This document shows positions 9,765-19,626 of a stretch of 64,000 nucleotides of DNA, one piece after another. A program made the position numbers and the translations under genes. The number at the start of each line of letters is the position of its first letter. Within the stretch, counting starts at the first letter, position 1. Below the pieces are notes generated by a model. The model was not told the DNA's origin and did no database searches. It worked only from the letters and a program-made list of their open reading frames with translations. This DNA comes from Paralithodes platypus (lineage: Eukaryota > Arthropoda > Malacostraca > Decapoda > Lithodidae): contig CM064538.1 in assembly GCA_032716605.1 (NCBI GenBank), positions 18,641,263-18,705,262 of the forward strand. The letters run 5' to 3'.

Positions 9765-11052
9765 ATAGAACAGATGAGTCAGTCAGGTTGAACAGTTGAG
9801 TCAGTCAGGTAGTACAGATGAGTCAGTCAGGTAGAACAGGTGAGTCAGTCAGGTAGAACAGGTGAGTCAGTCAGGTAGAACAGATGAGTCAGTCAGGTAG
9901 GAACAGATGAGTCAGTCAGGTAGAACAGTTGTCAGTCAGGTAGAAAATTGAGTCAGTCATAGGTGAGTCACAGTAGAACAGTCAGTCAGGTAGAACAGAT
10001 GAGTCAGTCAGGTAGAACAGATGAGTCAGTCAGGTAGAGCAATTGAGTCAGTCAGGTAAAGCAATTGAGTCAGTCAGGTAGAACAGGTGAGTCAGTCAGG
10101 TAGAACAGATGAGTCAGTCAGGTAGAACAGTTGAGTCAGTCAGGTAGAACAGATGAGTCAGTCAGGTAGAACAGGTGAGTCAGTCAGGTAGAACAGTTGA
10201 GTCGGTCAGGTAGAACAGTTGAGTGAGTCAGGTAGAACAGATGAGCTAGTCAGGTAGAACAGATGAGTCAGTCAGGTATAACAGGTGAGTCAGTCAGGTA
10301 GAACAGATGAGTCAGTCAGGTAGAACAGGTGAGTCAGTCAGGTAGAACAGTTGAGTCAGTCAGGTAGAACAGTTGAGTCAGTCAGGTAGAACAGATGAGT
10401 CAGACAGGTAGACCAGATAAGTCAGTCAGGTAGAACAGGTGAGTCAGTCAGGTAGAACAGATGAGTCAGTCAGGTAGAACAGTTGAGTCAGTCAGGTAGA
10501 ACAGATGAGTCAGTCAGGTAGAACAGTTGAGTCAGTCAGGTAGAACAGTTGAGTCAGTCAGATAGAAGAAATGACTCATGCAGTCAGGTAGAACAGGTGA
10601 GTCAGTCATGTAGAACAGGTGAGTCAGTCAGGTAGAACAGATGAGTCATTCAGGTAGAACGGTGAGTCAGTCAGGTAAGAACAATCAGTCAGTCAGGTAG
10701 AAAAGATGAGCCAGTCAGGTAGAACAGTTGAGTCAGTCAGGTAACACAGGTGAGTCAGTCAGGTAACGTTGAGTCAGTCAGGTAGAATAGGTGAGTCAGT
10801 CAGGTATAAACAGATGAGTCAGTCAGGTAGAATAGGTGAGTCAGGTAGAACAGATGAGTCAGTCAGGTAGAACAGGTGAGTCAGTCAGGTAGAACAGATG
10901 AGTCAGTCAGGTAGAACAGATGAGTCAGTCAGGTAGAGCAGGTGAATCAGTGAGGTAACACAGGTGAATCAGTGAGGTAACACAGGTGAATCAGTGAGGT
11001 AACACAGGTGAATCAGTCAGGTAGAACAGATGAGTCAGTCGGGTACAACAAT
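9765..11052. repeat. 22-bp minisatellite, each unit with TGAGTCA
   Basis: About 58 units of 22 bp by length, core TGAGTCAGTCAGGTAGAACA with a G/A/T variant just before TGAGTCA. A few units are shortened or carry substitutions, mainly near 9930-9990 and 10560-10850. TGAGTCA is the consensus site for AP-1 type bZIP factors, so the array is a dense cluster of possible sites. Whether it is bound is unknown. Confidence 0.96.
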
Positions 11053-11457
11053 TGCAGTCAAACGTCAATCCCGTTCTCAAGCCGGGAAAGTGATTGAGAG
11101 AGAGAGAGAAATATATTTACATATATTTACATAGATACACTAACCAGACAGACCTTACGATCCCAGCGAGGTGGTCAGGACTTAATTCTAGTAGAGCTAG
11201 CTAACCCGAGAGTAAGGGACAGTGGAAGAGAAGGATAGCAAAGAGAGAGAGCGAGCGAGTGAGCGTCACAAACTTTAATACTAGGGCCTTGCCCTAATTT
11301 CAAATGGGTGAGTGTTTTTTAGTTTCAAACTCCTAATTTTTGTACTTCTACGGTGTCAGTCTTTTACTTTTTTTTTTTTTAAATTTTAGCGCACCACTCT
11401 GCGACGACCTAGAATTCATTAATTACATAACTTTCCCCCTTTCTCTACCTTTCCTTG
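11053..11457. other. no gene seen; short GA and ATATTTAC repeats
   Basis: Contains (GA)n near 11096-11108, a duplicated CATATATTTA segment and a poly-T near 11371-11382. No open frame or element recognised. Confidence 0.5.
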
Positions 11458-11893
11458 TACAGTCGGCCAAATAAGTGATACTCGGCACAAATTATATTTT
11501 GATCACTAATTGGTATCAGCAATATCGAAAACTTGATTTATTCGATTCGAGTGAGATATACAAACAAGTTCCTCCACATACCCACCGTATTCAACATCTG
11601 ACAGACATGAATACAGCACAGAGCGAGCCAAACGTAATGACAGCTGAGACATGACTTATTAGCACGACTGTACTGTACGGTAGCGCGCTAATAAGTCATG
11701 TCTCACCTGTCATTACGTTTGGCTCACTCTGTGCTGTATTACTGTCTGCCAGATGTTGAATAGGGTGGGTAAGAGTAGGAACATGTTTGTATATCTTGCT
11801 TGAAATGAATAAATCCAGTTTAGATTATGGTTGATACCAATTAGTGATCAAAATATACTTGGTGCCGAGACATTACTTATTTGGACGACTGTA
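11458..11893. mobile_element. head-to-head dimer of a Tc1-like miniature element
   Basis: Two copies of an element of about 205-215 bp face each other. The outer ends are TACAGTCGGCCAAATAAG and its complement CTTATTTGGACGACTGTA. The inner ends meet at about 11664-11690 as CTTATTAGCACGACTGTA next to TACGGTAGCGCGCTAATAAG. Each arm carries GATGTTGAATAGGGTGGG or its complement and GAGACAT near its ends. TA followed by CAGTCG fits Tc1/mariner termini. No transposase is present. Confidence 0.75.
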
Positions 11894-12768
11894 CATATGA
11901 CCAGGGAAGAGTTCAAGAGAGCAGTAGAGAGACGACTAGGTAGGTTTGACCTGGAAGGTATGGAGGAAGTGGAGGAGGTGAGGAAAGTGTTTAAGGAAGA
12001 GATGTGTGCAGCATGTGAGGAGGTGTGTGGAGTAAGGAGAAGAGGAGGGGAGTGAAGGGTGCAGAGTGGTGGACTGAAGAGGTAAAAATAGCTATGAAGG
12101 CAAGAAGAAATCGTATAGAGATGGTTGGGTAGTAGAGGGAATGAAGATTTGGAGAGACAGAAAAGAGCAAGGTACATGGAAAACAGAAAGTGGTGAAGAG
12201 AGTAGTGAAGGAAAGTAAGAGAAGAGCAGCTGAGGAATTTGGAAGGAATCTAAGTGTAAAATGGAGGGAGTGTAAGAAACTGTTCTGGAAAGAGGGCAAG
12301 AAAGTTAGGGAGTGTAGCAAGGTAAATAGTAAGGGTGTGAAAGATAAGAATGGGCGAGTGATAGCCGAGAAGCAAGAGAGAGTCGAAAGATGGAGGGAGT
12401 ACTTCAATGAATTGTTAAATGTAAGGAATGAAGCACCAGCAAACATAGTTGGATGGGGTTTGGGAGGGAGAAGAAGAGAAGTAGTGGAGGAGGAGGTGGG
12501 GATCAGGAGGTCAGAAGTGTGGGAAGCCATGAATAGAGTGAAGATGAGGAAAGCATCAGGAAAAGATGGAGTGTGTGGGGAAATGTTGAGGTATGGGGGT
12601 GAGATAGTGATCAAATAGGTATGGAAAATGTGAAAGCTAGCATGGGAGAAAGGGAGTGCACCTGATGACTGGAAGACAGACATAATAGTCCCCCTGTTCA
12701 GGTATAAGGGTAAAGGGGAAAGAAGAGTGTGAGGTAACCACAGAGGAATATGTCTTCTAAGTGTATTA
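11894..12768 (+). pseudogene. RTE-like LINE polyprotein, part 1 (before the interrupting LINE)
   Basis: The + frame reads MTREEFKRAVERRLGRFDLE and on to a stop near 12055. After a shift, 12190-12618 reads RVVKESKRRAAEEFGRN, RWREYFNELLNVRNE, KMRKASGKDGVCGEMLRYGG. After an in-frame stop comes GSAPDDWKTDIIVPLFRYKG and NHRGICLLSV at 12740-12768. This is the linker and N-terminal reverse transcriptase region of RTE-type LINEs, with at least two frameshifts and two stops. The protein continues at 15663, beyond an opposite-strand LINE. The left side begins directly at the dimeric miniature element. Confidence 0.85.
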
Positions 12769-12986
12769 CAAAGGAGTACAAAGGAGTACAAAGGAAATCA
12801 AGCAACAACAGTCCAGTGACCCTTCTAGGTTGCTTGTCCTCCAAAACACTGAGGATCAAGTGTCCAAACAGTGGTTTAGAGTGGGTAAGGGAACATTGGA
12901 AAGGGAATTACTGCCCTGGAACTAATGTCCGTGGCAGGATTAGGAAGTTAGTAGGGGACAGATGGGTTAGTAACTAACCCATTTTT

Positions 12987-12992
<6 letters not shown>

Positions 12993-13025
<33 letters not shown>
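12993..13025. repeat. poly-A run (poly-T in LINE sense) in the 3'UTR of copy 2
   Basis: About 35 A. The other two copies have CAGTTACTAA at the equivalent place, so this is a local expansion, or an assembly artefact, unique to copy 2. Confidence 0.9.
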
Positions 13026-13027
<2 letters not shown>

Positions 13028-13047
13028 GAGGGGGAGATAAAATAAAG

Positions 13048-13419
13048 TTATTCATTTACAAACGCAGTCAGTCGCGGGTTTGATGCGAGATATTTGTCTA
13101 GGCGGAGTTTAAATGAATCAACGGTGATGCAGTCTATAACGTTTCGGGGAAGCCCATTCCACAAGTTGACAACTCGATTGAAGAAGAAATTCTTAGATTC
13201 GTGCGAGTTAAAAGATTTACCAATAATTTTGCAACCGTTTCCCCGCGTGTAATTAGATTGGTCGATAGTGAAGTACTTACTACAGTTCATATTGTCGATG
13301 CCTTTTATGATTTTGAACACTTGAATTAAGTCGCCTCTTAATCTGCGCTGGGTTAAAGGAAATAGATTTAATTCTCTAAGACGCTCTTCGTATGGTTTGT
13401 TCTTTAGGCTAGGTATCAT
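13048..13419 (-). pseudogene. CR1-like LINE copy 2, C-terminal segment
   Basis: Reads MIPSLKNKPYEERLRELN, FPLTQRRLRGDLIQVFKII, YTRGNGCKIIGKSFNSHESK, NFFFNRVVNLWNGLP and SFKLRLDKYLASNP. The LRGDLIQVFK and VVNLWNxLP blocks are typical of CR1/L2 LINE C-termini. The preceding RT thumb at 13420-13720 is present but in shifted frames. Confidence 0.88.
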
Positions 13420-13720
13420 TTTGGTAACTCTACGTTGAACTCGTTCTAGCTTGTTTATATCTTTTTGGTAATAAGGGCACCAGGATTGAACGCAGTATTC
13501 CAGAAGAGGGCGGACTAAGGAATTGTAAAGGGTTAGGATAACTTCTTTGGATTTATGCTCAAATGACCTGCCTATAAAGCCAATTATTTTGTTTGCCTTC
13601 TTAACAACTTCTGAACATTGTTGACTCGGTTTTAGGTTACTCGATATTGTTACTCCAGATCGGTTTCTCTGTTTACATTCTTAAGCTGAGTGCCATTCAT
13701 CGAATAGTTTGCTTTCTCAT

Positions 13721-14044
13721 TTAGGTATCCGATATGTAGTACTTACATTTATCCGCATTGAAACTCATTTGCCAAATTTGGGCCCAACATGACAATTTAT
13801 CTAGATTGTGTTGCATATCGTCAACTTGTTCTTTTGAGAGTACGCTATTTGCAATTTTTGTATCGTCAGCAAATTTTGAGATTGTACAGGTGAGACCCTC
13901 ATCTATGTCGTTGATGTAAATTAGAAAGAGAATTGGTCCTAGTACCGATCCCTGGGGTACCCCGCTACTTACATTGGTCCATTTTGATGCCTTACCGTTT
14001 AGACTACTCTTTGCTTTCTGTCGCTGAGCCAATTTTCTATCCAT
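13721..14044 (-). pseudogene. CR1-like LINE copy 2, RT palm with catalytic FADD
   Basis: Contains [20 protein letters not shown] (RT motif B region) and [14 protein letters not shown] (motif C, the two catalytic Asp), then [20 protein letters not shown]. One small deletion relative to copies 1 and 3, near 14000, separates it from the upstream frame. Confidence 0.9.
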
Positions 14045-14430
14045 TTCAACACACCGTCTTGTATTCCATGCGCTTTTAGTTTTAGCAGTAAACGTTTGTG
14101 GGGAACTTTGTCAAAGGCCTTTTGAAAATCAAGGTATATAATATCTACAGCTTTACTCTCATCGTAGAGGTTGAGGATATCGTGGAAGAAGTCTAAGAGG
14201 TTTGTTAAACAGGAACGTTTTGTACGAAAGCCGTGTTGAGTAGCTTTAAGTATGTTATTTTCCTCTAAGTGATTTACGAGTCTGTCTCGTATGACCGTTT
14301 CTAGCATTTTACATACAACTGAGGTTAAGCTAATTGGACGATAGTTACTGGATAGGGATTTGCTGCCTTTTTTGAATATCGGTGTTACGTTGGCTAGCTT
14401 CCACTGATCGGGCATAGTTCCAGACTGCAA
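13999..14430 (-). pseudogene. CR1-like LINE copy 2, RT fingers and motif A
   Basis: Contains MPDQWKLANVTPIFKKGSK, SNYRPISLTSVVCKMLE, TQHGFRTKRSCLTNLLDFF and motif A IIYLDFQKAFDKVPHKRL with its catalytic Asp. It joins the palm segment by an overlapping frameshift. Upstream (14431-14913) the linker is present but spread over different frames. Confidence 0.9.
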
Positions 14431-14913
14431 GGATTTATTGAATAGTAATGTCAGTGGTTTAGAGAGCTCATCCTTAGCTTCCTTTAGAACTCTAGGGGCG
14501 AGATTGTATCAGGTCCAGGCGTTTTATTTACCTTGAGTTTATCTAAACAATTCAATACTTCTCTCTCTGTAACGGTGATATTGCTTAAAACATCTGAATT
14601 ATCAATCTGAATCGGCGATGGTGTAGGGATATCACTGAGGTCTTCTGTTGTAAAAACTGATGCAAAGAGGTATTGAGGGCATTACTCATTTGTTCTTAGT
14701 CTTTGGTGTATTCTCCATTTTCATCGACTAAACGGTCCAACAGTTGAAGTAACTACTTTTTTCTTTCTGATATAACTATAGAATTCTTTCGGGTTTGTTT
14801 TACTTTGATTCGCAATATGTAACTCTAAGGTCTTTTTACTTTGCTTAATTAACTTTTTGGCTTGCGTCGTAGCGCTACGAATTTCAGCCGTTCTTCGTCA
14901 TTTTGTGTGGATT

Positions 14914-15657
14914 TTAATCTATCATTAGCAAATTTTTAGCAAGCAGGCAGTTTGAAATATCTTTATTCCACCATTTGGGCTTATTATTATGGCCTGGACG
15001 CCGAGTTTTCGATGGTATGCAGTCTTGCACTGCTTTTAGGTAAGTGGCTTCGAATAACTTCCAAGATGTATTTATGTCGTTATTGTGAATTAAAAAGCTC
15101 CAGTCAGTTTCTTTAAACATAGCTCTAAGTTTATGGAAGTTTGCTTTCTTGAAATTAGGGACTTTTTCGATGCTACTATTTGGTTCGTTACTAGTAAACT
15201 TTAAAGTGAAAGTTATCGTATGATGGTCGCTGTTACTGAATTCATCACCAACATTCAAATTCTCTATTAATTCTTCTTTTGTTGCAAGTACAATGTCAAG
15301 AACGTTATTACCACGGGTCGGCGTTCCAACAAATTGATAAAGCGAACTCTCTTGCAAGTTCGTATACAAGTCATGTCCGGAGTGTGAAGTAAGAGTATCG
15401 CCCCACTTGGTCACAGGTAAATTAAAGTCACCAAAAATTACGGTATCTTGCGAGTTACTTATATCTGCAATTTGTTCGTAAATTTCTCGGTCAGTTTGCA
15501 CTGATTGAGCTGGAGGTCTGTATATTAATGCAAGTATTATTTTTGTACCTTTATTATTCTTTATTAGCACAAAAGATGCGTCGACGTTCACAATTTGAGG
15601 TTTTGACAAGAGGGTAGGGTTAAGACTTTCTTTGATATAAAGTAAAACGTATAAAGT
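14914..15657 (-). pseudogene. CR1-like LINE copy 2, AP endonuclease domain, N-terminally truncated
   Basis: Apurinic-type endonuclease that nicks the target in target-primed reverse transcription. Visible motifs: IILALIYRPP, VIFGDFNLP, a DIVLATKEE block and SDHHTITFTL (the catalytic SDH). The C-terminal part reads NNKPKWWNKDISN. The open frame extends upstream through LYIKESLNPTLLSK to about 15657, where the element ends. The first part of the fold (QETW-type and preceding motifs) is missing. Confidence 0.88.
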
Positions 15658-15662
15658 AAAAA

Positions 15663-16117
15663 TTAGGGAAGGTGTACAGTAGGGTAGTGATTGAGAGAAT
15701 GAGAGTGAGAACGGAGAAATGGATAGGTGACGAGCAGGAAGGGTTTAGGAAGGGAAGAGGATGTGTAGATCAGATTTTTGCCTTGAAATGTGTTGTGGAT
15801 AAATATCTGGAGAAGGGCCATAAGTTGTATGCTGCCTTTTGGACTTGGAGAAGGCCTATGACAGAGTTGATAGAGAAGGTATGTGGAAAGTACTGAGAAT
15901 ATACAGAGTAGACGGCAAGTTGCTGAAAGTAGTGAAGAGCATGTATGAGGGTGCAAAGGCGTCAGTACGTGTGGAGAATGAGCAGAGTGAGTTCTTTGAT
16001 CTGAATGTTGGTTTAAAGCAAGGGTGTGTGATGTCACCATGGCTGTTCAATATATATATGGATGGAGTCATGAAAGAAATACAAGGAAGAGCAGTGGATG
16101 TTGGTGTACAGTACCAT
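15663..16117 (+). pseudogene. RTE-like LINE polyprotein, part 2 (after the interrupting LINE)
   Basis: Continues the protein of 11894-12768. It reads LGKVYSRVVIERMRVRTE and QEGFRKGRGCVDQIFALKCV, then after one frameshift near 15838 motif A LDLEKAYDRVDREGMWKVLR, KSMYEGAKASVRVENEQSEF and motif B VGLKQGCVMSPWLFNIYMDG. It stops before the catalytic FADD motif, so the element is also truncated at its 3' side. Confidence 0.85.
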
Positions 16118-16319
16118 AGTGACTACATGTAAACACATATATGTTGATAGCCTAAAGAAGACAGGGAATAATAATAATGTGATATTAGGCATTCCTTACA
16201 TACGGAATGCCAGCTTATAACATATCAATGCCTTAGAATTATTATGTGTCATAAATTGTAAATGTATATATGACATAACCTAACATTTACTTGGTAATGT
16301 CTACATACAAAATGCAAAT
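16118..16319. other. no gene seen; small inverted repeat
   Basis: Contains GGCATTCCTTACATACGGAA with TGCC, a short hairpin. Otherwise A/T-rich. Confidence 0.4.
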
Positions 16320-16450
16320 ATGAACTATTATTATGTTCTCTCCACCAACCGACATTACTTCTAAACTCAATTAATTAAATCAACAAATACATGTGGCAGT
16401 CCAGGGATTCGAACCTAGGATGCTCACACCGAAATTTAGTGCATTTATCC
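16320..16450 (-). mobile_element. tRNA-derived SINE (family T), copy 1
   Basis: On the minus strand it carries the RNA polymerase III B-box consensus GGTTCGAATCC, preceded by a degraded A-box region and followed by CTGCCACATGTATTTG and TTAATTGAGTTTAGAAG. The 3' part matches 38745-38850. It does not fold as an intact tRNA, so a SINE is preferred over a tRNA gene. Confidence 0.55.
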
Positions 16451-16718
16451 ATTATTATATAAGATGATGGTTACAGTGTGCATTCCGCGATGAAATGCTT
16501 GGTTTAGTAACCTAATAATTGCACATTTTATTGGAATAACGCTATGCATATTAATCTTATCTAGAATAAAGCTTACCCAATGTTATAATTATATAATATA
16601 TATGTGGGTTGTAGGTTCTAAATTTAGGTTTTAAATTTATATTTAGATGTGTGCCAATTTGTATTTTGTTTGTGTGTGTTCATTTTGTGTTGTCCCTATT
16701 CTACCGCCATCTGAACCC

Positions 16719-16790
16719 CCCGCCCCCCCCCCCCCCCCCCACAAAAAAAAAGGAAAAGTGGGAGATAGATAGATAGATAGATAGATAGCA
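16719..16790. repeat. poly-C, poly-A and (GATA)n simple repeats
   Basis: A run of about 20 C with one G, then A9 and, after a short gap, (GATA)6. Confidence 0.95.
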
Positions 16791-16858
16791 TTTATATTGG
16801 ATTAACACCAAACTAACCTAAAGAAACCTATCCCAGTTTATGGTAATCTATCCTGTAA

Positions 16859-16924
16859 CGTACAGTATATACTGTACAGTATATACTGTACAGTATATAC
16901 TGTAACGTACAGTATATACTGTAC
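16859..16924. repeat. tandem palindrome TACAGTATATACTGTA
   Basis: The 16-base palindrome TACAGTATATACTGTA recurs four times, two separated by an AACG spacer. Every unit is self-complementary, so the tract can extrude alternative hairpins. Confidence 0.9.
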
Positions 16925-17244
16925 TTACTACATTAATTACTATATAGTGTCCAACGTACACTAATTAATTCAAACGAATGTATGTATTTATTCAAGTGAA
17001 TGAACTAATAAAACAATGTAATAATTATGATACATTTAAATGAACCTGTTGGTATTATAATGGAAAACTTGCAAAATAAACAAACTAAAACTGGGACGAT
17101 ACAAGATAAATGCAAAAGAACTGATCAACAATGAAATGAAATGAAATGAAATGAAATACAGTGTGTGAAGCCTTGAGAGGTGGTTGGCTATAGCCTAATG
17201 ACAAGCAATGCATTCTGTATGACAATACTGTATCGGAAGTCAAT
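16925..17244. other. no gene seen; (AATGA)n near 17128-17158
   Basis: A/T-rich sequence with a short pentanucleotide repeat AATGA. Confidence 0.5.
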
Positions 17245-17620
17245 TAAGGGAGCCCACCTCGTTTTTATTCTCTTTCTCTCCCTTATTTTAAGGGAGCCCA
17301 CCTCGCTTTTTTTTCTCTTGGTCTCCCTCTCTCTTTGGCTTGTATCCATTCGGCCCCATTCAGTCTACTGTTTTAAGACTTTTACCCCCATCCAGGTGTC
17401 AATATTTTCCTGGCGAGCGGTTTATACATTTGTTGATAGAAAAATGTCTCCGAAGCCGACATTTCTCCATACAATGCTGGCTCGCTATCGCTCGCCAGGT
17501 AGAAATCGACACCAGGATGGGGAAAAACGTCTTACAAAAGTTGGCTGAATGGAGCCGAATGGATACAAGCCAAAGAGAGAGGGAGACCAAGAGAAAAAAA
17601 AGTGAGGTGGGCTCCCTTAA
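17245..17620. mobile_element. P-family TTAA foldback element, copy 2 with a duplicated left tip
   Basis: The complete copy is 17288-17620: TTAAGGGAGCCCACCTCGC at the left and GAGGTGGGCTCCCTTAA at the right. Long complementary arms follow (GGCTTGTATCCATTCGG against CCGAATGGATACAAGCC), with a GCGAGCGG ... GCTATCGCTCGCC centre. A second TTAAGGGAGCCCACCTCG tip at 17245-17287 precedes it, so the left terminus is duplicated. Outside the TTAA the flanks extend the complementarity (CTTATTTTAA / TTAAAATAAG). Confidence 0.85.
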
Positions 17621-17680
17621 AATAAGACAATATACCCAGACAGTTTAGGGAATGTGTGCCGTGTTTCGTGACGTGACCAG

Positions 17681-17884
17681 TTAAACCCTTTCAAGCTCCA
17701 ATACGCATTTCTGGCTAATATTAGACGATTTTATTCAGATTAGTAACGGTATATGGAAGTCAGAGGGTTGATTGGGATAGTCTTGACCCTTTTCATTTCC
17801 ACAGATCCTTTCTAAGCTATATACAATCGCTTACTGATAGCCACAATAAACTGCTAAAACGCGCCATGATCCTTAAAGGGTTAA
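17681..17884. mobile_element. family C TTAA element, copy 1
   Basis: Starts TTAAACCCTTTCAAGCTCC and ends GATCCTTAAAGGGTTAA. Internal blocks: ACGCATTTCTGGCTAATATT, AGAGGGTTGATTGGGATAG, AAACTGCTAAAACGCG. About 200 bp, no coding capacity. Confidence 0.75.
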
Positions 17885-17944
17885 TTGTGTTTTCCCGAAC
17901 TTTCGTACTAGATATACTTATTTACGCCGTGTGCTTCGACAGAT

Positions 17945-18158
17945 TACAGTCTGTTCACTCTAGGTTGGGTGGCGATCTTAACCTCTGACCTCTGTAACTC
18001 AAACAGGACTAGAGTAATCTAGCAACTTTTTCTACCAAATTGGTAGAGTTGGCTAGGGAATAGGTGTAGATATTGACAGCTCATTTGCTCTAGCCTTTGT
18101 TTGAGTTACAGAGGTTAGATTCTACGATGTCTGCCTAACCTAGAATGAACGGACTATA
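17945..18158. mobile_element. short inverted-repeat element with TACAGTC-type termini
   Basis: The left arm has TACAGTCTGTTCACTCTAGG and CCTCTGTAACTCAAAC. The right arm has GTTTGAGTTACAGAGG and CCTAGAATGAACGGACTATA. The arms are about 65 bp. TA-type ends suggest a Tc1/mariner-like non-autonomous element. Confidence 0.7.
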
Positions 18159-18249
18159 GTCATTATTTGGTTAAAGTGAAAGGTGAATTGCTTAGCATAG
18201 CATAATATAACGGTGAATATTAATGTTACTGATTTACTTCACTACAGGT

Positions 18250-18500
18250 TGGCTACTTTGTTGTTGTTGTTGTTCCTAGGCTGCCTGGCCGAACAGCCCC
18301 AAGGCCCCGAGCAAGGCAAAGGCCATAACTGAGCGCCCCCACGGAACCCTCCCTGCCGACCACAATAAAGCCTGGGTGACCGAAGCCACTCCATGGCGGG
18401 GAGCGGAGGCGGGTGCGGAAACGCCTGGTAAACCAAAGCCCCACCCAGGGCCCTGTGCCCCTCAGCAAATATGAAGAGAAAGTTGAGGGGTAAAGGAAAA
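18250..18500 (-). mobile_element. 3' end of a sibling of the 2A-bearing LINE
   Basis: On the minus strand it ends GGGGCTGTTCGGCCAGGCAG then CCTAGGAACAACAACAAC, matching the 3' end of the LINE at 19625-23600 (CTGTTCGGCCAGGCAGCTTA, GGGAACAACAAC). The upstream 150 bases are GC-rich and partly similar (GGCCTTTGCCTTGCTCGGGG). A 5'-truncated sibling copy, or a SINE borrowing that tail, would both fit. Confidence 0.6.
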
Positions 18501-18930
18501 ATGTGACGCTTTGGCTTCCAATCTTATTAGATTGGGAGGTCATTCCACGGAAGAGACGCCGTCACTTGAGATCTAGAAAATATATAAGTAAAAGGAACAG
18601 TCAGAGTAAGCTATGGGTATGGCAGAGATCGCTCAGTTCTCACTCTGATAGGCCAGCCCATCACCACTACTTTTGGCTAATGGTTGTCGATCATTGGGCC
18701 GTTCCTGTTTGGCTTTGTTTTGCAAGTTTTACATTTCAATACATTAATACAAGGTAATTAACAGGAATATTTGATTCAGTCTGAGACAGCTTCGAAATAT
18801 TCAGGCCATCATTTGTGTCCTAGATTGTACAAACTGTCCAATTCGATAGTATAAAATAAATATAGAATAATAACAGCCAAGGGATTGGAACAATCAAAAA
18901 GGGGCTCCAGTCCTGACGCAGGTTTAATGG
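18501..18930. other. no gene seen
   Basis: One 84-codon open frame without any recognisable motif. I find nothing else. Confidence 0.4.
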
Positions 18931-19265
18931 GGCAGAACTAGTTTTTTTCTGGATCCCCTTCTCCCTCATGTTTAGCATATTATGTTTGAGGTTTTAAGAC
19001 GTTCGTTCCGTTAGTTTGGCGATTTTGAGACCTTTCGCATATTTTTTGTTTTATCAATATTAAGACCTTTCGTGCCCTTTAGATGTCGATTTTTTTCCTG
19101 GCGAGCGACAGCGAGCCTCTAATTTTAGAAGGAATCGGCCTTCGGTCGGGATTTTTCTACCGACAAATGTACAAATATATCTTGAAAGGGGATCTAGGAA
19201 GTGTTTTTTCTAAGCTTGATGGAGGTATGGAGAATACAAAATGTGTTTTTTATTTAATTTATATA
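18931..19265 (+). mobile_element. G-family TTAA element
   Basis: Landmarks: CCTTCTCCCTCATGTTTAGC, GTTTGGCGATTTTGAGACC, GATGTCGATTTTTTTCCTGG, GCGAGCGACAGCGAGCC, GGAATCGGCCTTCGGTC, GGGGATCTAGG, AAGCTTGATGGAGG. The left terminus is degraded. Confidence 0.75.
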
Positions 19266-19331
19266 TACAGTAGACCAAAAAGCAAGCGGTACTGGAGGAA
19301 CTGAAAGGTTGATAGGCTCTAAAGTATAATT

Positions 19332-19554
19332 TTAACCCTCTGAAGCTCTGACGCGTTTTAGCAGTTTATGTTAGCTATCATTAGACGATTTTATGCAGCT
19401 TAGGAAGGATCTGTGGGTATTAAAATGGTAAATAGACTAAAGACTATCTCAATCAACCCATTGGCCTTCATATACCCTTCCTAATCTGAATAATATCGTC
19501 TAATAATTACCATAAAACAGAACAAAAATGCGTATTGGAGCTTGAAAGGGTTAA
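19332..19554. mobile_element. family C TTAA element, copy 2
   Basis: Starts TTAACCCTCTGAAGCTCTGA and ends GAGCTTGAAAGGGTTAA. Internal TATCATTAGACGATTTTATG and TCTCAATCAACCCATTGG. Its right TTAA continues as TTAACACACTAACAA, resembling the TTAACACACATAACAA of the 90-bp satellite, so it may have inserted into a satellite unit. Confidence 0.8.
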
Positions 19555-19624
19555 CACACTAACAATATCAACAGCCACCACCAGTGACGTTCGGTAGGGA
19601 AGGAGACAGGGAAGGGTGTCATCC
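19555..19624. repeat. single 90-bp satellite unit left of the LINE
   Basis: Carries CAGCCACCACCAGTGACG, TTCGGTAGGGAAGGAGACAG and GGAAGGGTGTCATC, identical to the unit repeated at 23601-24633. It is the left flank (or leader) of the 2A-bearing LINE. Confidence 0.8.
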
Positions 19625-19626
19625 TG

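Larger units (their letters stand above)
12769..15662 (-). mobile_element. CR1-like LINE, copy 2, inserted in the RTE-like LINE
   Basis: Read on the minus strand it runs from within the endonuclease (about 15657) through RT to a stop at 13048, then a 3'UTR and a terminal tandem GTACTCCTTT repeat at 12769-12795. It is the longest of the three copies (about 2.9 kb) and the only one retaining most of the endonuclease. Its boundaries are set by the interrupted RTE reading frame: the host protein resumes in register at 15663. A clear long target duplication is not visible; only ATTA-like bases are shared at the edges. Confidence 0.9.

Noticed and set aside
11991..12791. 266-residue minus-strand frame
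   Set aside because: Shadow of the + strand RTE-like LINE; Phe/Leu/Ser/Pro-rich composition typical of an antisense frame.
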